Origin: Henckelia pumila
Lineage: Eukaryota; Streptophyta; Magnoliopsida; Lamiales; Gesneriaceae
Assembly (NCBI RefSeq): GCF_033568475.1
Contig: NC_133121.1
Span: 5,766,001-5,830,000 of the forward strand
Direction: 5' to 3'
Length of the DNA: 64,000 bases
Position 1 is the stretch's first letter. Every line of letters begins with the position of its first letter. Position numbers and translations under genes: made by a program. This document shows, piece by piece, positions 24,901 to 37,218 of the stretch. Below the pieces are notes generated by a model. That model made no database searches. It was not told where the DNA came from and saw nothing but the letters and a program-made list of their open reading frames with translations.

Positions 24901-25885
24901 CATATACTTTTTATGGCTCAAGTTTTGGTGGGAACAAAGAAGAAACGAAATAGGATAGAGTTCAAATTCCGAAGTGGGTTAGATGCCACATTATACGTGC
25001 CTGCCTAATCCTTCCAACAAATGATTTTTGTTTGTTTATATGTCCCATCGTGTCTCCCTATTTTAATCACATGAATATCCATTCATGCACTAAGCAGAAA
25101 CATGTTTTCCTCTTTATTAATCTTTCCAAAAACCCTAAATTATAGTATATAGACAACCATGTGGCTCTCAATTATGGTGTATTCAAATCACATTCATTGG
25201 TAGTAAGAAATAATTACTTGACCAGCAAACGCAAACGTTACAATTTTTTAGACCTACTTTTAGATGATACATATTCATTAACTCTTCTTTAATTTTTGGC
25301 AACGCCATTGATTCTTGGAGAGTTAATATATTGAACTCCCAAGAACTATATATTATATTTTATCCTTCTCTCAATTATAGAGACTTTTTTAAATTATTAT
25401 TATTGTCTTAATCAATAATAATTATTATGTATAATGAACCTATCTGCCTCATGTGATGTATGAAAAAACACATGTAGCCCTCTTATACTCATTAGTCATT
25501 AGGTTAAATGTTGAGTATTACACATTAAAGTCGTCAAAATGAACTAGCTATTATCGACTCAATTCGTCCATTTTGATGGGCAGACTAACCAATTAGCATT
25601 TTCAATTTTAGTTATATCAAATGAATCGGAGCGAGTTAAAGTCCAACATGTCATTTGATGGAGTGGGAAAAGAGGTGCAAACGAATCCGTCGATCTCGAG
25701 TTGCTCACAAGTAAGTAGCTTGACTCGTAATTTGTGCTCCTACATGGGATAGATACATACATTGATAACCACAATACCGTCAATAAAAGATTCCGATTAA
25801 TTTCATCCTCCAAGTACATCACCTAATCCACCTAAAAATTAAAATCACTCATAAATCCATCCTTGTCCCCTTTCTCCCTATATCC
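24901..25885. other. Intergenic, distal promoter region of the next gene
   Basis: AT-rich, no gene seen. The last few hundred bases presumably carry promoter elements of the plus-strand gene at 26139. Confidence 0.4.
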
Positions 25886-25896
25886 ATATATAAATA
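25886..25896 (+). promoter_or_regulatory. Candidate TATA box
   Basis: ATATATAAATA lies about 250 bases before the start codon at 26139, in a CT-rich context (TTTCTCCCTATATCC) typical of plant core promoters. The leader would contain an A13 run followed by (CA)7 at 25958-25985. Confidence 0.35.
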
Positions 25897-26122
25897 TACA
25901 TTACCTTTTTTTTGCTGGAACAAAGAATTCGCAACTCCCATATTTATTAATTAATCCAAAAAAAAAAAAACACACACACACACACTTTATAGTTATCCAT
26001 AGTTCCATTTCCATGCAGAGAATCCAAATCTTTCTGTTTCCAACTGCCTTCAAAATCTTGATTCTCATATTCTGAAAATCTCGCCCCCCCATCAATCAAT
26101 CAAACTCCCAGCTAATATATAC

Positions 26123-26140
26123 ATATATATATATATATAT
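26123..26140 (+). repeat. (AT)9 microsatellite running into the start codon
   Basis: The dinucleotide run ends with the A and T of the initiator ATG at 26139-26141. A shorter TA-rich stretch precedes it from about 26114. Confidence 0.9.
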
Positions 26141-26819
26141 GGCGATCGAAATTTTCTCCGACAGCCCCAACCTGGTAATAAGCCCCCGGATCTCATTCTC
26201 CCACGATCTCTCCCCGAACAACGTCGTACCCATCGAACAATACCTTCGATCCAACAAACCCAGCATCGATTTCGATTTCTGCGTCTTCAACCACACCTTC
26301 GCCCAATATTCCTCCTCCTCCGCCGACGAGCTTTTCTCCGACGGCAAAATCCTCCCCATCCAAATCAAGAAACCACAGCCTCCACCTCCCCCGCCGGCCA
26401 ACACCTCCGCCGAGCCACCTCCGCCGCCTGCGGCCGGCAAGCAAACGAGTACTATCACTCCGGAAGAGATCATCAAACACGGCGGCAAGTCATCGTCGTT
26501 CTGGGGGTTCAAGCGCAGCACGAGTTTGAACGGCGGCAGCGGGCAGGGGCAGGGGAGGGGTCTGTGCCCGTTGCCGCTGCTGTCTCGAAGCAAGTCGACA
26601 GGCTCCAATAGTAACGTGAAACGACCGAGCAATACGAAGCAGGGATTGCTGAGATCTTCGTCTTGTAGCCAGCAGAAGCCGCCATTGAAGAAGAGCAATC
26701 ATGCTTCGTATTGCTATGGGGTTAAAATCCATCCGGTATTGAACGTCCCGCCGGCGAATCTCTTTGGTTTGGGTTCCATCTTTAATTACAGTGGCACCAA
26801 TAAGAGGAATAAAAAGTGA
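26139..26819 (+). CDS. Plant-specific membrane-associated kinase regulator-like protein
   Basis: A single-exon frame of 226 residues starting MAIEIFSDSP. Recognisable conserved pieces are SPRISFSHDL (about 15-24), FDFCVF, the SADELFSDGKILPIQIKK block (about 61-78), FWGFKRSTSLN, LCPLPLLSRSKSTGSNS and a C-terminal half rich in Ser, Lys and Asn. Two polyproline runs (PPPPPP and PPPPP) lie between. The ADELF-GKILP plus FWxFKRSxSLN plus LLSRSxSTGS order matches plant proteins often annotated as membrane-associated kinase regulator-like or uncharacterised. No membrane segment, signal peptide or catalytic motif is present; Ser/Arg/Lys-rich segments would be candidate phosphorylation or membrane-binding sites (inference). 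Start chosen because the frame opens here and upstream sequence is a microsatellite. Function unproven. Confidence 0.85.
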   Translation: MAIEIFSDSPNLVISPRISFSHDLSPNNVVPIEQYLRSNKPSIDFDFCVFNHTFAQYSSSSADELFSDGKILPIQIKKPQPPPPPPANTSAEPPPPPAAGKQTSTITPEEIIKHGGKSSSFWGFKRSTSLNGGSGQGQGRGLCPLPLLSRSKSTGSNSNVKRPSNTKQGLLRSSSCSQQKPPLKKSNHASYCYGVKIHPVLNVPPANLFGLGSIFNYSGTNKRNKK

Positions 26820-28324
26820 TGTGTAATTTCCATGCTTAATCGTTTGAAATTTGAATCGATTTCCATTTCTGAATCTGGCCCCAACTTCGCGATTCTGTGA
26901 ATCAACACGATCCACATGTTTTATAGCAAGAATTGCGAAAAAAAACACAGAGTAGATCATTTTGCACGCAACCAGTTGTTTATTTGTTTCTGCTGAATAT
27001 TTTCACTTGTAATATTGTTTTGTGGATATAATATTCTCTACGACAAGTATTGTGCAACAAGTTCGTCCGAAAACATATTAATACGAAGAATCCAACGGAT
27101 AGATTATTTGTTAAATGCTCAAATACTCCATAGATTTAAACACATTTACACAGACGAATACATCCGATGATTTATATTTTTATATATTGTTGATGTGGTA
27201 AATTATGAGATACTCGATCAATGATTAAGTTCATATCCATAAGATAGTTTAAACTCAACCGTTGAATCGTTTTTGCATGATGTAGGTCGTAAAATATGAT
27301 CCAGAAGCATAGAAGAAGCAGGGTCTTTCTCATAGGCCCACTCGACCATTTGCTTAATATATCTAGGGAATTGCGTACATAAGCCTCATGAAATATTAAA
27401 AATATCTTCATTTGCAAAAATATAAAAATTCTAAATGTGGTATCACATGTAATTAATTAATTAGTCAAATAAAGATGTATCACTTTTTTTTTTTTCAAAA
27501 ATTGAACAGGTTTATTATTGTTATTTTTTATTTTGAATACTTTGTGATTATGAACATCGTGTGTAGCATCGTCACATCATGATTCGTGCGATGGAGTGAA
27601 AGATTCAATAAAATTTAATAGCGAAATATAAAATAAAATAAATATGGTACGAGCTGTCACAAATCGATAAGTCGACGTATAGTTCTTACTACGAAATATT
27701 ATAAATTTTTCCAATTATATCAACGGTATAATATGGACCCTAGAAAGTAGTAATCCATTCACTCTCTTTGTGGTAGCATATTTTTTATAAAAAAAAAAAC
27801 TCTCTTTTTCATCATTATAACTTGATAGAACTCAGATTGAGAGAATTTTATGCTACTGCATCACAAGTTATGTGACATATTATTTTGAATTTTACGGGAT
27901 TTTTTTAATTATTATTATTATTTTTTTGGTTTTTAATCATGAATAACAGTTAAAGTTTTAACTGTAATTTTGGTTTTATTATTTGGTATTTCTTAAATTT
28001 ATCTAAGATATCGAGGCAATATCGATAGCCCACAAGTAAATGACCTCCGGCCCAGATAATATCAGTGAGTTGATTGGGCCTTTGTCATGTACACATTGGC
28101 CTTGTTTGGTTGCGCTCCGCGTGGATTAAAAAATATCCAAATATCTCCTTTCATCTCTCTTTGTTTTTAAGAAAATTTCAACCTACCCCATGTGTATTAA
28201 CCTATGGGACAGGTGTATGTATCTTATTTGTTCAAATTATGTAGGCCCCATATAGTTCAATAAAACCCACATGATTTGAACCAACCAGTGATTGTCATCT
28301 ACCCCATAGGTATTGGGGTAATAT
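26820..28324. other. 3' flank and intergenic, AT-rich
   Basis: About 26,820-27,030 is the likely 3' untranslated region. No further gene seen. At 28097 a GGCCTTGTTTGGTTGCG string resembles one Tourist (PIF/Harbinger) terminus but no partner end is visible. Confidence 0.45.
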
Positions 28325-28410
28325 CCATGGGGTATGATCTAACCTACCCTTTTTTTATCCATCCTAATACCCATGGGGTATGATCTAACCTACCCTTTTT
28401 TAATCCATCC
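28325..28410. repeat. Tandem duplication, two copies of about 40 bp
   Basis: Copies 28325-28364 and 28371-28410 share CCATGGGGTATGATCTAACC and a following TACCCTTTTTT...ATCCATCC, almost identical, so recent. Confidence 0.85.
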
Positions 28411-31094
28411 TTTTTGCCCCTCAAAATTTGCACTTTATATATTATTATTATTATTATTATTTGACTGGTAAGACTTATTACTTATAATATTATTGATGGA
28501 AATAATCTATTACAACATTATTAATAAAATTCATCATTCACCCAATGGTAAATGTGAGGAAGAATCGAATCGAACTACGGAATCAACAGATTTATTAGTT
28601 TATCACTTTATCTAAACACATATCCCAGTTTACTATATTGGTTCTCTCATCCACTGTTTAATTTCGGTAGGGAGTAGTTAATGTAAATGAAATCCTACCT
28701 GTATCCGATAAAGATCTAAAGATGGAGATTTATCAATATATGTGAAGTTCACAATTTTTTCAATGGATTCCATATATATTGATAAATTTTCATCGATAAA
28801 TACACTATTAATATAATTATAAGTAGGGTGAAATTTTCCAATAGCCACGGAGCCATCGTACTTAATATTTTTTTAATTGACCGTGATTGCTTACAACGTT
28901 AAAGAATTTGTTTCAATTCCATTGCTCCTTAAAAAAAAAAGTTTGTTAAAAGATCATAATCCTACGGTCATATTCTCCTTCAAAAATTAAATGTGTAGGG
29001 GTCGGTTACTCGCTTTCTTTGACATATTGCATTTATTTATTTTTTCTTCTCTTTATTTACTTATTTATTCCATTTTTTTCGTATTTATTTATTTTTTGTG
29101 TAGGGGCCTGGTTCTCTTTTTAACATCTTTTGGAGTTTGGACCATCGGTTTTAAACTCTTGTGGTGAAATAGATTCTCGTGAAAAATAAATTTGTGAGAT
29201 ATTTATTCAAAAAAGTACTTATCGGAAAATTACGAAATTATTAATAAGGAAAAATATGAACATATTTCGTTCCTTGATTATTATTTAAGATTTCAACCAA
29301 CAAAGAAGTAAATGGAAAGTAATAATAATTACAGTGATTAATATTTCAGATTTTAAGTTTGTCATTTATCGTGCTTTGTTTATTTTTATAAATGGTTAAA
29401 TAATGATATGCTTGTTAGAAATTGAGACTAGGACCTAACTCATCTCAAAAACTAGCTCAAGAGATGAAGTTTGCCCTTGTTCATATAAAGAGGTCCAGAT
29501 TATTTAGCCAATCTATATGGGACATAAATCAATACACTAATATTGCTCGAATATTTTATATAAATCAAATATAGAGAGAGTGATGAATTTTGAAATACAA
29601 ATAATTTGTTTCGTTTCTGTTACTATCAGCTATGGATTTAATATTAATATCATATATGTATAATGTTAATAATTATTTTTTGTTGGCTTAAAAACAATTT
29701 TATGCAAAAACTTTATTTATTCTACACATGGAGAATATGAAGTGTACCTTTCTTCTTATAAAATTTTATTCTTCAAGATATCCCCAATACATGAAAATTT
29801 CTTTCATAAAAAGATAAGGGGACACAACATCTCTAAGAGGAAGTGGAACATAGAGAATTCCGTTCACACACTTGAATATATATGTTTCATGTCATCTTTC
29901 GATATTATCCACGAGACGAATATGAAAAAATCGATAATTGAGTATGATCGATACAATTAAAATGTTCAATTTTTCATACCAACATTTAGTTAGACGAGAT
30001 TATCACACAAAGTTCGATAAATAGACATCGTTAAATAGACATCGAATTACATCACAAAAAATAATAATGATAAAATTATATGCACAAATCATAGCTGACG
30101 TGACATTCGCCGGAGTTTTTTTTTTTTTTTTTTCCGATAACCAAAAAATCACAAATTCACATGGCGACAGGAAGCGCAGGTTAGCAGACAGACGTAGACT
30201 TGACGTTTGCGCAAAACCACACTCCATTTTTCCCGGTTTCCCACTTCCCCACCATTTTTATATGTTATTATTACAATTTACAATAAATAAATACAATAAA
30301 TATCTAATCTTGTTATAAATTATGTATATCTACTCTCAGATTCCCCTTACTATTTATCGCTAAACTTTGACTGAAAATTATAATTCCGTTGAATAGTTGA
30401 TGTGAAAGTTCGAGGTAAGAATCAATCATATGTGTCATACACTTGAAATTTCAACATATTGTTATTAATTTGATTTTTTAACAAAAAATATTAAAATCAA
30501 TGTTCTAAAAAACAACTTTTACGATCACTTAAACGTTAAATAGTTGTTTATCGCTTCAATTTTTAGACAGCTAAAATTTATGGATATTATAATATTAGTT
30601 GAACGTCTAGGTTGCCTAATCGCTGATTAGATTGCTCGAAATCAGCCTAAACGATCATCTAAATTAATATAAAATATATATTTTTATTTTTTAAAATTTT
30701 ATTTTTTTTAAAAACCATTTTTTGACATTTTTGCTCATCAATTTGTATAAGATAAAGACGAAAAATATTCGACATATTATGAGTTTGAATTCAATAAAAA
30801 AATTATTAAAATAAATAAGAATAATTAGATATCACTAGGCGATGGATCCGTTTACTGTTTTGTAGAGAACATTGTTAAAATTGGAAGATGACTTGAAACA
30901 GTCTCCTATATTTATATATGTAAAAACTATTTATTTTTAAATTATTAATGAAGGCATGGTTTATTATTTTTTTCCCAAAAAATACTAATAAATTCAAAAT
31001 TTTTAAAAAAAATCATAAAAGAAAAAAATGTGTACAAAATTACAAGTTTGCCATGTATAAACCAAACAGGGGACCTAAATGGAACAGTGATCAT
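28411..31094. other. Long AT-rich intergenic region
   Basis: Contains (ATT) microsatellite runs (28440-28460), an A/T-rich stretch with a 72-codon open frame at 29742-29960 lacking any known domain, and a T17 run near 30117. Nothing else can be supported. Confidence 0.4.
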
Positions 31095-31117
31095 GGGGGG
31101 GGGGGGGGGGGGGGGGG
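31095..31117 (+). repeat. Homopolymer of 23 G
   Basis: An uninterrupted run of 23 G follows ATCAT in an otherwise AT-rich stretch, about 760 bases upstream of the TRM-type gene start. The exact length may be affected by sequencing or assembly. Confidence 0.9.
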
Positions 31118-31856
31118 TTCACCCTGCGCCATCTTCATCTTATCCTACACCCCCTCCACTGAAAATACACAGAACAGCCGTTTTCACAGCTCAGCTTTTG
31201 CAGCTGCTCAGAAGAACAAAGAAACAAAATCCCTTCAATTTATTTTGCTTTTTCTCGGGTTCGCCAAAATACATGAAAAAACATTTCTGTACTATCAAGA
31301 ATCTCTCGTCGTAGCTATTATCCATTCGGCATTCTTAATAATACGGACGATGTTTATGCTTTCACCTCCCATGTGTACGAACCCGTCAATCTTTTTGCCT
31401 TCTTTTTAACGTTTGATGCAGTCTCAGAGATGGGTTTTGTTACAGTCACTCGTCGCGTGAAATGAGGTGAATAATTGGAGTTCCACTGTTCATTTACTGA
31501 TTAGTTTTTTTGTTGTGTTGTTTCTAGTGGGTGACTTTCAGGGACGGTACTTGTCATTGTTACAGCTTTGTTCAAATTGGGTAACTCTTTCACTGCCTTT
31601 TGAACTATTTTCTGGGAGAGGGAAAAAATGTGACTCTTCAAAAGAAAGGGAAAAAAGGTGGCCGATTCATTCATTTTATTTTATTTTTTTGCTCTTTTCG
31701 TTTTGAGGATTTGTTCAAAGGGATTTTGGATGATTTTTTTCTTGGAGTGGAGGTGTTTTTTTTTTTTTTTTTTTTTTTTTTGTGTATGTTGAGAATAATG
31801 GTCGGGTTTTTCTGAGAAACAGGTTTCTTGATTATTCTCGGAGGTGAGAGGGAGTG
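31118..31856 (+). other. Probable leader and core promoter of the TRM-type gene
   Basis: CT-rich and mixed sequence with a T26 run at 31756-31781 about 75 bases before the start codon. The transcript start cannot be placed; a leader of several hundred bases, as in other genes of this family, is plausible. Confidence 0.4.
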
Positions 31857-34800
31857 ATGGATGATAGCATGGAGAAAACGACTTCATCTTTGGCTATTGT
31901 GGAGAAGAAGCCTCAAGGAACAGGAGGATGCGTGGGCATTTTCTTCCAACTATTTGATTGGAACCGTAGGTTTTCGAAGAAGAAGCTTTTTTCCAAGAAA
32001 TTGCTTCCTCCAGGTTAGTGTTTTGGCACATTGTTGACAGATACTTCACAGATGCTGTTTGTTTCAATGTCGGAACTCGTTAGAGTTGTTTATTTATCAC
32101 GCGTGTACTTCGTATTGAATTGTTGTTCAGTTCGGTTGAAACAAGGTTCAAAGAAAAACGGGGGAGATGAGAAGCATTCCAAACATAGATTGGTATGCAT
32201 AGTTTGTTAATGCTGAATGTTTTGCTATGTCATATACTCGTATAGTTATGATCTGTTAGAAAATTAGCCCGTGTGTTATGTTTGCTGATGATGGTATATT
32301 TTCTTGAATTGTTGTGTGTGATGATTTAGATTGCTGATGAGAATAGTGGTGGTTTCCCAAATTTGAAGAAGAATCGTGGATCAACCAATGTTGACCTTGA
32401 ACGAAAGCATGAAATGAGAGCTCCTGGTTTGGTTGCCAGGCTCATGGGTCTGGAATCAATGCCAGCATTACAGAGGCAGAAGTCGAAAATTGTTCAAGTA
32501 TCTGGATATGGAAGTTATAAACCAGAGAAGTTTGTGGGTGATGAGTGTGAACACGAGGGAGGAGTTTTGAATGTAGATAAAAGTGGAAGTAAGCATGAGC
32601 TGAGGCCTCAAAAGCTTCAAAAGACAAGCATTAATGAGCGGCTGCCATTTACTCCATTCGGGGCTGAGACGCAGCCATTTAAGAATGTTTTATTGAAATC
32701 GAAAAAGCATCATCCGAAGCTCCCCACTCCAGTAAAAAGTCCAAGAAATCTTTCCAAGAAAAATGCATCTAAGTTGATTGGTGCAGCAACTAGAATTCTG
32801 GAACCCGGACTACAAAGCAGCAGGTCTAAATCTTCTCTCACTTACTCCAACACCTTGCACCATTCTCCTAAACGCCAGAGTGTTTTGGACAAAGATTGTT
32901 TTGGACAAGCGCCAGATGTGTTATCAGACCAACTAGCAGATCCTGCCACGTTTGCAAGTGTTGCTGTGAAGGGGCATCAGTCTTGCCCAAACTGTGGTCG
33001 ATGTATGGATGATTTGGGTTCTAGAACATGTGTCAGCGAACAGCCACTCATTTTTAACTTACCGCCATCCCATTGTGTAGGTCTCTCTGGTCATGGATCA
33101 GAAAAAACTAAGCTGGGGGAGCCAACATTTTATCAGCAACTAGAAGACGATTTGCGAGAGGATTACCCATCAGCCATGGCTCCGTTCACTGGTTATGAAC
33201 GACCTTGTGTTAGGCATAAACCAGAGAAAAGTTCTTTCAGTGGACAGGTGTGTGAACCTTGGATGGATGAGCCTGTCTCATGTAGTTCTAGCCACAAGAC
33301 TCAAAACCAAAATCAGATTTCACGGCTGAGGAATTCAGTACCTGCCAGGTCAAAACTGAACAGTTTGTCACTGGATAAGTTCTCATCGTCAGATTCCAGC
33401 CGCGCGACAAGGAATTTTGCTTCATTGAATCAAAGTTCAAGTGGTCTTACTAGGTCACGATCACATGTTGGAATGGGCAATGGGAAATTTGAACCCGAAA
33501 GGTGTATCGAAAACAGACAGAATGATTTGGTATTACAAGGTCGAAAGAGGAGACCTAATAATATCTCTAGACAGGGTGAAAGCTGCTCAGGTGTGAGCTC
33601 TACCGATAATAAGCACACTTATCTTTTTCCTCATTCGATGTCTGGGAATGAAATGGGAGCAAATGTTCACTCTGATAACCGCCGAAGAAGTAGAACTGAA
33701 TTGCTTGGTTTACAGGAAAGAAGAGTTGACAGTGGCCAGAGGGACCATACTGCCGTTACTTTTCGATTTAATTCTCCATCAAAGCCGAAACCTGGATTTC
33801 CTTCACTTACAAAAAGAAGGGTTCAAAATGATTCAGTTAATGGTACTGGTGATGATTCATCGGGATTAAATGAAAATGATTTAAGGAAAAGGTTTGAAAA
33901 GCCGCCCCCTCTACGTGGAGATGCCTTAGGCGTCATTCTTGAGCAAAAGTTGAAGGAATTGACATGCCAAAGTGACAATGTTGGAGGCAACGAAGCTAAG
34001 AAAACCACTGCTATGATTTTGCAGGAGCTAATAACTGCCTTAACCTCAGAAATACCGTTTCATCAGGATAAATCTTTAGTTATGTCCGAGAGGGAAACTA
34101 GTTCTCTAAGCCATTTATCATGCTCAAAGTCTTCTACTAGTCATCAGGTAAAGCATAAATACTTCTAAGTTACGTTCGAGCAACAAAAACAATGAGGCAA
34201 AATTTCTCAAACTTTGTTCATTGATGTAATAATAATATGCACTAGGAGTTTGGGAGGGATGTGATATTTTGAACTATTCCATCACATCAATTAGAACATC
34301 ATTGGATGAGATTCAGTGCTACCAATTATGTAATTTGTATATGATAGTTTACTTTCTTTGAATTTAAATGTAATTCGGGTTTCTTCTTTCATCTAAAATT
34401 CTTCCGGGACATAAGGCGGCCTTGAGAAAGTGCACCCCTAAACAGAAGTGTGTCTCTGACTAAAGAAATAGAGCTTAACTTTTGCATAGATCTTTGATTT
34501 CGGAACATATGCAGGAACCTCAATTGATTTTGTTGTACTTTTAATCATATTTTTGGTCACCTTATACTCCACATACGTGGTTTGATCTATTCGCTCAGGC
34601 AGACACAGTGAAAGTGAACAGATTGGCCGATCAACTAGTTGAAAGTGACCGCCTAAGTCCGGGATCTGTTCTCGAAGCATATTCTTCTGATATGAGTCTT
34701 TCCAGCAGTCAAGGCGATACTTTTGGTGAGGATGCCTATTTTTCTTTGTCCCATCAGTCTAGTTTTGTTATACACTTTTCATTTTCGAATGCTATAAAAC

Positions 34801-35490
34801 TCTGAAATCTATGAATGACTCCTTCAATGAACGTTCTCAATCATGTTGGCAGAGAATTTGGATTCTTTGGTCTCCACAGGCACAGCAAATACAAGTAAAC
34901 AACTGGTTGCCAACCTCATCAACAATGTTTCAGAAATTTTTCGATGCTTGAACCTTGCTAACTGTGGATTGAAAGGAACAAAGCTCGACCATGCGAATGA
35001 TGTCATCTTGAATGCTGAGTTGGCAATTGGAAATGTGGCTCCTACAAGTTCAGTTGTACAAAGAAAATTTTCCATCAAACATTTGCTAGTGGAGGAACTC
35101 GAAACACTCGCAACTGTTCTTTGGATGAATTTTGGTTGCTCCCTTGGCGTTGAGGATAGTAAAGAGGCGAATCAGCTTCGAACATTTGCTCTGGATTCAA
35201 TCATAGAGTATCTTGATTCAAGATTTGGTGGATACCTTGACCTGGGAACCACGCTGTCCCAACATTTACCACTTTGCATGAACACCAACGCGGTTTTCTT
35301 GGACATAGTCGAGGATGTGAGAAAATGGGAGGAATCGAGCAGGTTTGTTTTCGATGATTTGATAGAGAGGGAGATGAGTTGTTCTGCCACGGAATGGACG
35401 CGATTCGGGGCCGAGCGATTCGAGACAGCTGTGGAGATCAGTAGGCATTTGCTTCAGAATTTGGTGGAAGAGATTGTGGTAGATCCTTGA
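31857..35490 (+). CDS. TON1-recruiting-motif (TRM)/LONGIFOLIA-type protein, DUF4378
   Basis: Five exons (31857-32013, 32131-32192, 32330-34147, 34599-34725, 34853-35490) give 933 residues in an unbroken frame. The N-terminus has GIFFQLFDWNRRFSKKKLF. The family motif APGLVARLMGLESMP lies at about 104-118. A long Ser/Asn/Lys-rich disordered middle follows, then the C-terminal DUF4378 region (about 770-930: HLLVEELETL, FDDLIEREMS, WTRFGAERFETAVEISRHLL, NLVEEIVVD). TRM proteins bring TON1/FASS (PP2A) to cortical microtubules and shape cell elongation; which subgroup this belongs to I cannot tell. A CPNCGRC cluster at about residue 300 is unusual for the family. Start chosen as the first ATG of a frame that splices cleanly into the VARLMGL exon. 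Confidence 0.93.
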
Positions 35491-37218
35491 AATGGATTTT
35501 TCTTGTCACAAATTAATTTGCTAATCTTCAAAAGTTCTAAACAGGTTGTAATGATTGAACAAATTCATGGATATCTTCATAACTGTGAATGTTTCTTTTG
35601 GATGGTTGATTGTAACAGTGTTAGCATTTGTGGTTCCCATTCAATCAAATGTAACATCCTCAAACCCTCATTCAAAATGTAAAAATTGAATTGTTTATCT
35701 AAGAAATTATTAAACATTCATTCTCTTAGGAAAGTTATAATTTTTATTTTTTTTTGAATTCAATTTCTCAAATTGTTTTTTAATCATCAATAAGTTATAT
35801 GAAAATTTATTTTTTTAACATGCTATTAATTTATACGTGTATAATATTAAATATATTTATTATTATTAAGAAGGAATAAACTAAGAATAACAATATTTAT
35901 ATTTTATTAAATTTTTTATAGTATGATTTAATTAAAAAAAAAAGCCATTACCTTTGATTACATTTTAATTTATTTTGACTTTGATAATCACGGGTGCATG
36001 GTTGTTGATAGAATCGAGAACTTTGCTGGCTAAACGACACCACAACGTTGAGCATTGCAATTTGCACGCTTGTTTTGTGCTCTACGCTTTCAGATATATA
36101 ATTTTATATGTATCCTTAGTTTGTTTATTAAAATAAAAAATGTATAATACACATTAGGTTGGAAAATCTAATATAAAATCAAATTTTAACTTGGGTTTCG
36201 GATAAACTTTTATGTTGTATTATTTTGATTTTTAATTTCTTGGATCTTTGAGTTTGTGCGTAAAGCTTTTTGGATCTATTCGGTGGATTACTATTAGAAA
36301 TAAATACAAACCGATACCACGATTGAATTTTTGTGATATTCTATTATGATATATATTAATTGTATGACAAAGAAATATCTTTTATGAGTATTTTTTCGAA
36401 TAGTTTTTTTTTTTTTTTGTGTAATATATGTCCATTCATTTTATATTTATAATGAAAATTAATATTTATAATATAAAAATATTATTTTTTACGAGTTGAG
36501 TCAAAAAACACTGTTTCATAAAATTAGTTCAGGGGTCTTTGTGTTTCTCAAATCCATGCGTACTTACCATTTGTTTTATTGCTCAACAAATTATTGGATT
36601 AGGATCCCCTATTGTTGGAATTCCACGGTAGGGATGCTGTGGAGGAAACGGGCACATATGCCTTTTCTTTTCTTTTCATTTCTCTTTTCCTTTGTTTTCT
36701 CTTTTTTTTTTTTTTCAAGTTTTGTAAATTTTTTTAATTCTTTAACTCAACAATTTTGTTTTTCTTCTTTTTTAAAAAAACAAAAAACAAAATTGACTTT
36801 GTTTTTTTATGTTCTAATTCATCCAATTTTCCTTTTCAATTTTAATCCAATTTTATTTTCTAAAATCATGTGCTCCATCGCATTTTGCATTGTTATTATT
36901 GCATGTTTAATACACATAGGTCCGATGTAAATATATATGTAGTGTGATAATGTGAAATTTTTTAACGTAGAGTTAACGAGACAGAATAATGGCTTGCCAT
37001 AAAAATCATGCAACTTGAGCAATCACGCTATAAGTTCTTACGTTACAAGTTAATTTGTATATATTTTTATGAAACTAATTAAACTATATATTCTTAAAAC
37101 TTCATTACCAAGATTTCTCTGTAGCTTTTCTAAAGATCATTCATGTCATAAATATATTTTTTTTTTTTAAAAAAAATCAAGATTTGCATGTACTCGATCA
37201 GAAATAATTCTAACAACT
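35491..37218. other. 3' flank and intergenic, AT-rich
   Basis: The first ~200 bases are probably TRM-gene 3' untranslated region. The rest is AT-rich with T-runs (36400-36420, 36690-36720). A 144-codon T-rich frame at 36496-36930 is low complexity and rejected. No feature otherwise. Confidence 0.45.

Noticed and set aside
26096-26698. 200-codon open frame antisense to the kinase-regulator-like gene
   Set aside because: It mirrors proline and serine codons of the real gene and has no family motif.
28097-28113. Tourist-like terminus GGCCTTGTTTGGTTGCG
   Set aside because: No inverted partner or 3-bp target duplication is found within the next kilobase.
29416-29600. Sequence resembling the ends of plant Copia-type LTR or TRIM fossils (TGTTAGAAATTGAGACTAGG and a following CTCAAGAGATGA block)
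   Set aside because: No second end, primer-binding site or coding remnant is visible. At most it is an old solo fragment and the family cannot be fixed.
29742-29960. 72-codon open frame in the 27-31 kb intergenic region
   Set aside because: AT-rich composition, no recognisable domain and no promoter or splice context.
36496-36930. 144-codon plus-strand frame
   Set aside because: Built of T-runs (Phe/Leu/Ser), low complexity, no upstream promoter or homology.
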